A stretch of 5,505 nucleotides of DNA from the NCBI GenBank assembly GCA_030608245.1, contig JAUWEO010000130.1, positions 1 to 5,505 on the forward strand, written 5' to 3'. Below the pieces are notes generated by a model. The model saw only the letters and a list, made by a program, of their open reading frames with translations, searched no databases and was not told the origin of the DNA. Shown one piece after another: positions 1-5,505 of this stretch (positions within the stretch are counted from its first letter, which is position 1; each line of letters opens with the position of its first letter). Position numbers and translations under genes: made by a program. The stretch is from Candidatus Latescibacterota bacterium. Lineage in GTDB: Bacteria > Latescibacterota > MVCY01.

Positions 1-815
1 GTTCCCCAGATATGGTACCAGTGATTGGGATAGTATCTTGGAACGGTGAAGGAACACGCAAGCCTCATCACCGTGTCCTTTTGTGTATACATAATGGCTG
101 CCTGAACGTCGGGCATATTCACCCCTTTTAGACAGTAGCTTTTGGGGCGCGTGGACATGCAACTGACCCGCACCACCCGGTCGTCCAGTATGCTGAGCAG
201 CGGACTGAGTTCGTGCGGCAGATAGATTATCGGCGGCATTCCATTGCGCCAGGTTTTCCTTACATTCAGGCCTTCTTTTAACTCACTGTTCTTGTACCGC
301 ACACCTGTCACCGGGTCCTGCCAATACGATCCATCACAGTGGTGAAAATACTGTCCTTCCACGAAAAGTATCTTGCCCAACTTCCCCTCCTTTACCATCC
401 CTCGCCATGCCCTTATGTGAGGCCAGTAGCGGGTTTGCTCGCTCAACTGAAACTTTAGTCCGGTCTTCTCCACGGCTAGAACGATCTTCCAGCAATCCTC
501 GATGGTAAATGCGAGCGGCACTTCGCAGGTCACGTGCTTTCCGGCGTATAGTGCCTCGCATACAAGATCGGCCTGTTTGTCGGCGTCTGTGAATACCCCT
601 ATGGCATCTATATCCGCTTCTCTCAGCATCTTCGAGTAATCGGTGAAGGTGCTGATGTCCGCGTCTCCGAGTTGGGCCGCTCCCTGTTCAAGAAGGGGCT
701 TGATCCGCTCGCACAGCGCAACAACCTTGCAGTCTTTGATGCGCTCGTGATACAGCTTTGATAAATACACACCGCGATGCCCCAGTCCGACGAATCCGAT
801 ACGTACTTTCTTCAT
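1..815 (-). CDS. Gfo/Idh/MocA-family NAD(P)-dependent oxidoreductase, GH109-like, 3' end cut by window edge
   Basis: A reading frame open from an ATG at 815 to the left edge gives 271 residues with no stop, so the C-terminus is missing. The N-terminus has the dinucleotide-binding glycine loop (GFVGLGHRG, residues 7-15). GKHVTCEVP (92-100) sits where the family usually has EKP, with valine replacing the lysine. The substrate domain follows, with E126 and Y130 (SEQTRYW), then Y198 and H201 (IYLPHELSP). In this region it resembles GH109 alpha-N-acetylgalactosaminidases, which use bound NAD and have a comparable Glu and a Tyr-x-x-His motif (from memory). It could therefore be a sugar dehydrogenase or an NAD-dependent glycosidase. 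The usual TPxxxH stretch after the fourth strand is replaced by FTDADKQAD (75-83). A GAGGG site lies 7 bases before the ATG. It is a paralogue of the gene at 4118-5158 and lies 133 bases after the deacetylase-like gene. No signal peptide is seen, so it is probably cytoplasmic. The family call is firm; the substrate is unknown. Confidence 0.9.
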   Translation of the reverse strand, partial: MKKVRIGFVGLGHRGVYLSKLYHERIKDCKVVALCERIKPLLEQGAAQLGDADISTFTDYSKMLREADIDAIGVFTDADKQADLVCEALYAGKHVTCEVPLAFTIEDCWKIVLAVEKTGLKFQLSEQTRYWPHIRAWRGMVKEGKLGKILFVEGQYFHHCDGSYWQDPVTGVRYKNSELKEGLNVRKTWRNGMPPIIYLPHELSPLLSILDDRVVRVSCMSTRPKSYCLKGVNMPDVQAAIMYTQKDTVMRLACSFTVPRYYPNHWYHIWG

Positions 816-890
816 AGTTTTGCCCTCAATTAGATTGATTAGTATTTTGTCAAGGTTTAAATGACGGGTAGTGATATGTGCATCCGAGGT

Positions 891-911
891 GGGCAAACAC
901 AAGGTTTGCCC
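891..911. repeat. Short palindromic intergenic element (GTAGGGGC type)
   Basis: A perfect 8-base inverted repeat, GGGCAAAC (891-898) and GTTTGCCC (904-911), surrounds a 5-base loop (ACAAG). Read on the minus strand it begins TTGTAGGGGCAAACC, a form I recall as a dispersed intergenic repeat in several environmental bacterial genomes. No T-run follows on either strand, so it is not a standard intrinsic terminator, although the RNA hairpin could slow transcription or protect mRNA between the genes ending at 949 and starting at 815. The inverted repeat is seen directly; membership in a dispersed family is recalled and untested. Confidence 0.6.
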
Positions 912-925
912 CTACAACTCTATCC

Positions 926-942
926 GTCAAATCGCGATTGAC
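926..942. other. Small palindrome just after the deacetylase-like gene
   Basis: AATCGCGATT (930-939) is a perfect 10-base palindrome. Allowing one bulged base, it extends to GTC on the left (926-928) and GAC on the right (940-942). It lies 7 bases past the stop codon at 949-951. It has no loop, so it is more like a protein-binding dyad than a terminator. It may also be chance. Confidence 0.25.
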
Positions 943-948
943 AGAACA

Positions 949-2808
949 CTATGACATCCATTCATCACCATCTTCATTTGGAATACCTGTTATTTTTATG
1001 CTCTGTTCTCCCGATGGCACAACAACGTAAATCCATCTCCGTCCGAATTCCTGCTTTTCCTGGCAAGGCACGGCGTTGCCGTTGCACGATACTCGAAATT
1101 CAGAATCCCCGGTTACGGGAATCTTCACGATCATCCCGGAAGCATAGGCACAATGGCACTTAAACTGTATGGAATTTTCCTGAACGATCAGGTCATTGAC
1201 GGTAGAACGCGAACGCGCCTCCCACCACTCACAAACCTGGTCGTTGCCCATATGCAGCACGCACGCCCCGACGTACTCAATATACCTCAATATCTCCTCT
1301 ATGGCCTCCCGGCAGCGAGGGAAATTAGCGATATAGAGCGGATGGTAAAACATGTTCATCACGAAGTGATATTTAACCGCCATGTCAATCGGCAGGTGTA
1401 CTTCTTCTGACGCTTTTGTCTCTTTATCTTGCAGCTCCTGAGTGATGGCAGAACCCCTGTGTCCCACTTCATAGCAGATAATCGGCTCCTCAATAAAACC
1501 GAGACGGGTATTGCTCCGTTCGTAACTTTCATAAAAGTGGAAGGGATAGGATGTTCCAAAGCCGAAACCGAACTGGGCAGAATTCAAATGGCTGAAGGAC
1601 AGGGGAGGTACGGATAGGGGTATAAAGCTATTGTCCGCTTTCACGCCAGCTTTCGCCATATGTCTGGCCGGCTCAACCCAACCCTGCCAGTTACAACTGT
1701 GCATCAGAGTACAAACCGGCCGTATTCCATATCTTTCATAAAAAAGATCGGTCTGGTACTTTATAAGGTCCTCGGTGATGTCACGATTGTCTTCGTCAAA
1801 CAACTTATACCACAAAGATATTTCGTGGCCATTATTCCGGATATGCCGGAAATCGTCTTGGGTCATCGGGTGGCCGTCTTTTTGTCCCTTATGCTGTTCG
1901 ACCCCGATATTGATGTGGTAAGGCAGCCCCCTTTCTTTCATAAAATCTGAGGCGTCAAGGGAAAGCTTCGTCGGCCCAAAGTATTCATCGCCGCTCCAGT
2001 AGAACAGAGCATCCGGTATCCTATCGCCAGCGGGGGGAATCTGGTAGATAAACGGCTGCGGATTTTGGGCAATCATATTCTGTAATAAAAAAACCAGCAC
2101 ATCGGCATAGGGTACCTTTCGGGAATTATTTCCGATGACCTGGAGACAGTAGGTTCTGCGGTTGCGGCCGTCACTGATACCGTAGAGGGATCTTCCCTGA
2201 TGCAATAGCCAAACGGTCTTGGGAACATCAAAGGCAAAGTAACCTGCATACCCTTTTCCGAACCGGCGCCAGGTGATGACCGATTGGTTCATATCATTGC
2301 CCGCAGTATCATACAGGTGGCCAAGTTCTTCGCTGTCTTTCCGGAGGACAGTCTGTATATCGGAAAGAATCAACAGGTGTTGCTCCAGGAACAAGAAAGG
2401 ATGCACTTCCTTAGTAATGGAATGCCGCAGCAGATTAAAATAACCCGAAATGCTGTAGTCATCCGGTTCCTGCTTGATGATTCCCCGCGATTCGATGCCA
2501 AATACCTCGTCCAGACCGGAAACCGCAAAACCGATCAGGTTGCCATCCCCTTTCACCCAGTCAGCCAGGTTTTGTCTTGCTTTGGCGGTAAGCCGGCGAC
2601 CCGATTGGCTCCCGATTAGCAGGGTCTTTATTTCTTTCAGCTTACTCATATCCTCCAACGCGGCCAGGGGAAGAGGAACTGCGCACACTCCCAATAATTC
2701 ATTCATCTCCCGGATGTAGATTTCCCAGAAATTCTCCCCTGACCGATTGATGCTTTCGTGCAATTCCCTGTCATACACATACGCCAAGGCAAGCGACCTT
2801 TTCCTCAT
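949..2808 (-). CDS. Glutamine-amidotransferase-like domain fused to polysaccharide-deacetylase-like (NodB-fold) domain
   Basis: The product is 619 residues from ATG at 2808, or 622 from an upstream TTG at 2817; the numbers here count from the TTG. Residues about 8-250 look like the class I amidotransferase-like fold found in beta-galactosidase trimerisation and ThuA-type domains: a predicted strand at LLIGS (66-70), the helix and turn LADWVKGDGNLIGF (84-97), and FGKGYAGYFAFDVPKT (186-201). No catalytic Cys nucleophile motif is evident. Residues about 265-530 look like a divergent deacetylase barrel: FYWSGDEYFG (272-281, D277/E278) replaces the usual TFDDG, GHEISLWYKLF (330-340) sits at the second motif, and RPVCTLMHSCNWQGW (366-380) and FYHP (490-493) follow. 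The C-terminal 80 residues are strand-rich, like a small beta-sandwich. Neither a signal peptide nor a membrane segment is seen. The gene follows the aminotransferase by 28 bases and is probably co-transcribed with it. It may act on an amino- or acylated sugar, but the activity is uncertain. Confidence 0.75.
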   Translation of the reverse strand: MRKRSLALAYVYDRELHESINRSGENFWEIYIREMNELLGVCAVPLPLAALEDMSKLKEIKTLLIGSQSGRRLTAKARQNLADWVKGDGNLIGFAVSGLDEVFGIESRGIIKQEPDDYSISGYFNLLRHSITKEVHPFLFLEQHLLILSDIQTVLRKDSEELGHLYDTAGNDMNQSVITWRRFGKGYAGYFAFDVPKTVWLLHQGRSLYGISDGRNRRTYCLQVIGNNSRKVPYADVLVFLLQNMIAQNPQPFIYQIPPAGDRIPDALFYWSGDEYFGPTKLSLDASDFMKERGLPYHINIGVEQHKGQKDGHPMTQDDFRHIRNNGHEISLWYKLFDEDNRDITEDLIKYQTDLFYERYGIRPVCTLMHSCNWQGWVEPARHMAKAGVKADNSFIPLSVPPLSFSHLNSAQFGFGFGTSYPFHFYESYERSNTRLGFIEEPIICYEVGHRGSAITQELQDKETKASEEVHLPIDMAVKYHFVMNMFYHPLYIANFPRCREAIEEILRYIEYVGACVLHMGNDQVCEWWEARSRSTVNDLIVQENSIQFKCHCAYASGMIVKIPVTGDSEFRVSCNGNAVPCQEKQEFGRRWIYVVVPSGEQSIKITGIPNEDGDEWMS

Positions 2809-2818
2809 GACATTCAAT

Positions 2819-2823
2819 TCCTT
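2819..2823 (-). promoter_or_regulatory. Ribosome binding site that favours ATG 2808 over TTG 2817
   Basis: AAGGA on the minus strand lies only 1 base before the in-frame TTG at 2817, too close for use, but 10 bases before the ATG at 2808. The start at 2808 is therefore preferred for the deacetylase-like gene, although a 10-base spacing is on the long side. Confidence 0.5.
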
Positions 2824-2836
2824 ACTTTTGATATAC

Positions 2837-4030
2837 TCACGCGCTCTTTTCCAGTTGCTCGATAACCTGATGAAGTTTCTCTGCTTCCCGCTTTGCCGTC
2901 TCTTCCGGTTCTATCACGTAAGCCAATACGATCCGGGGAATAATCCTTTCAGCAATGGGACAAAGCCCCGCCGGATAGTGATCTCTGTCGCCTTTATAGC
3001 TTGAGCAGTCAAAGGCATGTGCAGCACGGTTCTTGATCAATGGATGCTGATAGGCTGGAATCCGGGTATAGCCAATCGAAATGGAAGAAATATTAGCTTT
3101 CTCAACAGCATTCTTGAAATCATCCAGACCAATCCCGTACTCTTCACCTTCAAAGGTGGCCGCCCAGTGATAGAAGGTATGATCTGCTTCCTCTGGCCCA
3201 CGCTGAAGCCGCAGCCACCTGCATCCTTCTACGGCTTGGTCATAGTAGCCGGCATTTTTCTTCAGAAAACGGATATACTGCCGCAGATTTTCCAGTTGAG
3301 CCAGACCAATTGCCGCTATCGGTTCGGTCATCCGGTAGCCATAGTGTACCCCGAAAGCCACCGAGCCGGAGGTGGGAGCACCCGCATTCTCACCCAGCTT
3401 CTTGGCAAATTCTTCATTATTTGTGGTAGCCATTCCCCCGTCGCCCAGTGACATCTGTTTGCTGGCCTGAAAACTAAAACAGCCGATATCGCCCCAGTCT
3501 CCGGTACAGCGACCTTTGTACGTCGCCAAAATGGACTCGGCACAGTCTTCAATAACCACAAGATTATGCCGGTGGGCGATTTCGACGATGCGGTCGATCT
3601 CAGCCGGCAATCCCCAGGCATGAGTGGCAATAATGGCTCTGGTTCTCTCGGTTATGGCTGCTTCGATCCCGTCCGGATTCATATTGTGCGTAACCGGGTC
3701 AATATCCACAAAGACCGGAATGGCGTTGTTGTACAGGGCTGCTTCTGCGCCAAAGATGTATTCCGGGTCGCAGATCACCTCGCTTCCGATACCGGCGTCG
3801 GCGCACATTACCGCCACGTGAAGTGCACTCATACAACTGTTCATCGCCACGGCATACTTGGTGCCAATCATTTTGGCGAATTCCTTCTCAAACCTGGATG
3901 TAAACTCCCCTCCCGCTAACGAGGAGAGCTTTCCGGACGCAAGCACCTGCCGGAGAAACTCCAATTCCCGCTGGCCATAATTTCTGGCCGACATTTCCTT
4001 TTCTCGTTCAGTGAAATCTCGTTTTGGCAT
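2837..4030 (-). CDS. DegT/DnrJ/EryC1/StrS-family PLP-dependent sugar or cyclitol aminotransferase
   Basis: At 397 residues this is a full-length fold type I aminotransferase of the family that transaminates keto-sugars. Visible landmarks in order are: NSCMSAL (64-70), in place of the cofactor-phosphate motif NGTxAL; IEDCAES (160-166), with D162 expected to pair with the pyridine nitrogen; and FSFQASKQMSLGDGGM (185-200), with K191 the predicted Schiff-base lysine. The FSFQxxK pattern recalls the inosose aminotransferase and AHBA synthase branch more than the ArnB-type NDP-sugar enzymes, which have histidine or proline there (from memory). AAGGAG stands 9 bases before the ATG at 4030. It is preceded by a Gfo/Idh/MocA gene that could supply its keto substrate, as NtdC does for NtdA in kanosamine synthesis. 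The stop is TGA, with an in-frame TAA four codons further on. The family is certain; the substrate is not. Confidence 0.95.
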   Translation of the reverse strand: MPKRDFTEREKEMSARNYGQRELEFLRQVLASGKLSSLAGGEFTSRFEKEFAKMIGTKYAVAMNSCMSALHVAVMCADAGIGSEVICDPEYIFGAEAALYNNAIPVFVDIDPVTHNMNPDGIEAAITERTRAIIATHAWGLPAEIDRIVEIAHRHNLVVIEDCAESILATYKGRCTGDWGDIGCFSFQASKQMSLGDGGMATTNNEEFAKKLGENAGAPTSGSVAFGVHYGYRMTEPIAAIGLAQLENLRQYIRFLKKNAGYYDQAVEGCRWLRLQRGPEEADHTFYHWAATFEGEEYGIGLDDFKNAVEKANISSISIGYTRIPAYQHPLIKNRAAHAFDCSSYKGDRDHYPAGLCPIAERIIPRIVLAYVIEPEETAKREAEKLHQVIEQLEKSA

Positions 4031-4066
4031 ATTTTTTCGCTCCTTTTCATATCAAACGGACGTAGG

Positions 4067-4088
4067 ACCTGAGAGAAAACACTCAGGT
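4067..4088 (-). other. Intercistronic stem-loop upstream of the aminotransferase gene
   Basis: ACCTGAG (4067-4073) and CTCAGGT (4082-4088) form a perfect 7-base stem around an 8-base loop. The hairpin lies in the 87-base gap between the oxidoreductase stop and the aminotransferase start, about 20 bases above its ribosome binding site. No U-run follows, so termination is unlikely; mRNA processing or stability is a possible role. Confidence 0.45.
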
Positions 4089-4099
4089 GTAATCGCGTT

Positions 4100-4117
4100 T
4101 CACGCATCACGCATCAC
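4100..4117 (-). repeat. Heptamer tandem repeat, about 2.6 copies (GTGATGC)
   Basis: On the minus strand the unit GTGATGC occurs twice in a row and is followed by GTGA, starting directly after the TAG stop of the upstream oxidoreductase (4118-4120). The copies are identical. This short array lies wholly in the intergenic gap, together with the stem-loop at 4067-4088. I recall similar heptamer arrays between genes of other environmental bacteria, but that was not tested here. Confidence 0.6.
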
Positions 4118-5158
4118 CTACGGTATCTCAACCACTTCACCGTCATTCATGGCCGATTGATGGGCACAGATGCCCGGCAATCCATAGCTCAATGCTTCTT
4201 CTACACCTATCGGCACGGGCTTATCCTGCTCAATAGCCTCGACGAAATCTTTGACCAGAAGATGTTCAGTCTCACCGATAGCACCATAAGCGCTCATATC
4301 TGTATATCCGGCAGAAAGTGGCAGAGAGGCCATTCCCTCCAGGTGGGGGATATCATCAAAGTAGGCTAAGGTCTTTTCTTGCTCTCCACCTCGATTGGTT
4401 TCCAGACAACCCTTTGTGCCATAGACGGAGTAGTAATGAAAAGCCGGACGACGGGCAAGGGTGAATCCAGTGAGAATTTTTATGACTGCGCCTTTTTCGG
4501 TTCTGAAGATTCCCACCTCCATATCGGCAGGCGTGTTAATCGGAGGAAAATTACCTTTGGTCAAAAATCCCTGGGCACGAATGCATCGATCTTTCATCAG
4601 ATAGAGCAGAGGCCCCAGGCTGTGGGTGCAATAATAGATGGGGGGCAAATTGGAGCGCCAGGTGGTCTCCCCTTTCCGAATCGCCGCGAGCTTGGAAGCA
4701 CGAGCATCGGCAATGTACTCGGCCTCGGCATAAATGACCTTTCCAATCCGGTCATCATCAATCATCCGCTTCCAGGCCTGGATATGATCCCAGTAGCAGG
4801 TATTCTGGGCCAGCATAAACTTTTTTTTCGTTTCTTTCACCGCCTTCCTCAAAGCCAGGCCTTCTTCTAAGGAATTCACCGGCGGTACTTCGGAAAGCAC
4901 ATGTTTGCCACTACGCAAAGCCGCAATGGACTGTTCAGCATGCACTGGCAAAGGAGTAGCCACAATTACTATGTCAATATCCGACTTCAAAAACTCCTCA
5001 TATTGAGTATAGAGATTGGAAACCCCGAACTCCTCTCCCGCCTGTCTTACCACTTCCTCGTGCGTAGCACAGAACGCCGTGACCTCTGCGCCTGCTTCTC
5101 TGAAACAATCTACATAAACCTTTCCCCGTTTCAGACCGGCTATTCCTGCTTTTAACAT
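4118..5158 (-). CDS. Gfo/Idh/MocA-family NAD(P)-dependent oxidoreductase, GH109-like
   Basis: This complete 346-residue protein has a Rossmann N-terminal half: GIAGLKRGK (5-13) forms the glycine loop, VIVATPLPVH (64-73) keeps the usual TPxxxH, and GKHVLSEVPP (84-93) has valine in place of the EKP lysine. The alpha/beta substrate half carries Q118 and Y122 (AQNTCYW), IYYCTHSLGP (174-183) with Y176 and H179, and YSVYGTKG (243-250). The C-terminal tail, from DFVEAIEQDKPVPIGVEEAL (304-323) to GEVVEIP, resembles that of GH109 enzymes. The glutamate expected at the Q118 position in GH109 is thus a glutamine, while the paralogue at 1-815 keeps glutamate. GGGAGG lies 7 bases upstream of the ATG. It starts 28 bases after the ROK remnant and is the first intact gene of the run. 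A role as sugar or cyclitol dehydrogenase feeding the aminotransferase is inferred. Confidence 0.92.
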   Translation of the reverse strand: MLKAGIAGLKRGKVYVDCFREAGAEVTAFCATHEEVVRQAGEEFGVSNLYTQYEEFLKSDIDIVIVATPLPVHAEQSIAALRSGKHVLSEVPPVNSLEEGLALRKAVKETKKKFMLAQNTCYWDHIQAWKRMIDDDRIGKVIYAEAEYIADARASKLAAIRKGETTWRSNLPPIYYCTHSLGPLLYLMKDRCIRAQGFLTKGNFPPINTPADMEVGIFRTEKGAVIKILTGFTLARRPAFHYYSVYGTKGCLETNRGGEQEKTLAYFDDIPHLEGMASLPLSAGYTDMSAYGAIGETEHLLVKDFVEAIEQDKPVPIGVEEALSYGLPGICAHQSAMNDGEVVEIP

Positions 5159-5186
5159 TTTGATTCCTCCCTTGCTTGGTTTCTAT

Positions 5187-5505
5187 TCATCCGTTTTCCT
5201 CTTCACTAAAATGCCTCACCAAACCTGTCTGGAAAAACTCATCTAAAATCAAAGTGGCTGCACCCAAGGGACCTGCTTCTTCACCTAAAGGAGAGACAGC
5301 GAATTTCAAGGAAGCTGTGGCAAATCTCAGAGTCTGCCTTCTAATGACCTGTCTGATCTCTTCTAAGAAGAATCCCCCGGATAGAGCCATTCTTTTGTCA
5401 AAGATGACCATCTCCGGATTAAAAATATTGATTGCATTGGCAATACCTAAGCCTCAATAACGAATAGCCTTGCTAAGAATATTCAGGCATAGTTTATCTC
5501 ACTGG
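5187..5505 (-). pseudogene. 3' end of a ROK-family sugar kinase/repressor gene with two in-frame UGA codons
   Basis: The reading frame ending in TGA at 5187 encodes the typical ROK C-terminus: NILSKAIRY, then GLGIANAINIFNPEMVIF, then GGFFLEEIRQ and GPLGAATLILDEFF. Two TGA codons interrupt it without changing frame. The one at 5454-5456 stands where the family usually has leucine (RYLGxGxAN), and the one at 5499-5501 where glycine is usual (GDKL). IFDKRMALS also lacks the glycine pair normally found after this strand. Each TGA is one base from the expected codon (TTA or GGA), which fits point-mutation decay. A 74-residue frame begins at ATG 5411, but its only GGAG touches the ATG, so translation from there is unlikely. 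ROK proteins are sugar kinases or repressors, so the gene would have suited this locus as kinase or regulator. Sequencing error at the contig end is an alternative. Confidence 0.65.

Noticed and set aside
334..561. Minus-strand frame of 75 codons
   Set aside because: It is out of frame within the left-edge oxidoreductase, whose conserved motifs continue on both sides in the correct frame.
825..853. Possible promoter for the left-edge oxidoreductase: perfect TTGACA at 848-853 on the minus strand
   Set aside because: No good -10 lies 16-18 bases downstream; the best is TAATTG at 15 bases, which would start the transcript beside or inside the ribosome binding site.
891..911. Palindrome as an intrinsic terminator of the deacetylase-like gene
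   Set aside because: The stem is adequate but no T-run follows on either strand.
2822..2839. Reading through the aminotransferase TGA to the TAA four codons later, as evidence for UGA as a sense codon
   Set aside because: The extension adds only a few residues of no recognisable character, and the long genes in the window contain no internal UGA, as expected under the standard code.
3017..3451. Plus-strand open frame of 144 codons
   Set aside because: It is antisense to the aminotransferase, whose sequence is unmistakable, and shows no family features of its own.
4379..4870. Plus-strand open frame of 163 codons
   Set aside because: It lies entirely opposite the oxidoreductase at 4118-5158, and its translation shows no recognisable domain; it is an antisense shadow.

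Overview
The window is a run of genes all read from the minus strand. In transcription order (right to left) they are: the broken 3' end of a ROK-family sugar kinase/repressor gene (5505-5187), a Gfo/Idh/MocA-fold oxidoreductase (5158-4118), a DegT/DnrJ/EryC1/StrS-type PLP aminotransferase (4030-2837), a two-domain protein joining a glutamine-amidotransferase-like domain to a polysaccharide-deacetylase-like domain (2808-949), and a second Gfo/Idh/MocA oxidoreductase that runs off the left edge (815-1). Gaps between genes are 28, 87, 28 and 133 bases. Each complete gene has a purine-rich ribosome binding site, so at least the first three intact genes probably form one operon. No RNA gene, CRISPR array, transposase or phage gene was seen, and the plus-strand reading frames are shadows of the minus-strand genes.

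Base composition is close to balanced, and UGA and UAG serve as stops under the ordinary bacterial code. Duplicated Gfo/Idh/MocA genes, a deacetylase-like hybrid protein and a ROK gene recall the sugar-metabolism loci of free-living environmental bacteria such as Planctomycetes, Poribacteria, Chloroflexi and other sparsely cultured groups. The sequence does not settle the phylum. Short intergenic repeats, a GTAGGGGC-type palindrome at 891-911 and a GTGATGC heptamer tandem at 4100-4117, look like dispersed elements seen in such genomes (inference from memory).

The likely theme is cytoplasmic conversion of a free or phosphorylated sugar or cyclitol. An NAD(P)-dependent oxidoreductase would make a keto-sugar, the PLP enzyme would transaminate it, and the second oxidoreductase and the deacetylase-like protein would act before or after. 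The pairing of oxidoreductase and DegT-type aminotransferase is known from kanosamine (NtdC/NtdA) and aminocyclitol synthesis. Both oxidoreductases also resemble the GH109 NAD-dependent glycosidase branch of their fold, so glycoside cleavage by oxidation and elimination is an alternative. Which substrate is used cannot be read from the sequence.

The points most worth a second look are the hybrid protein with its altered metal-site motif, the two diverged GH109-like paralogues around an aminotransferase, and the ROK remnant with two in-frame UGA codons.
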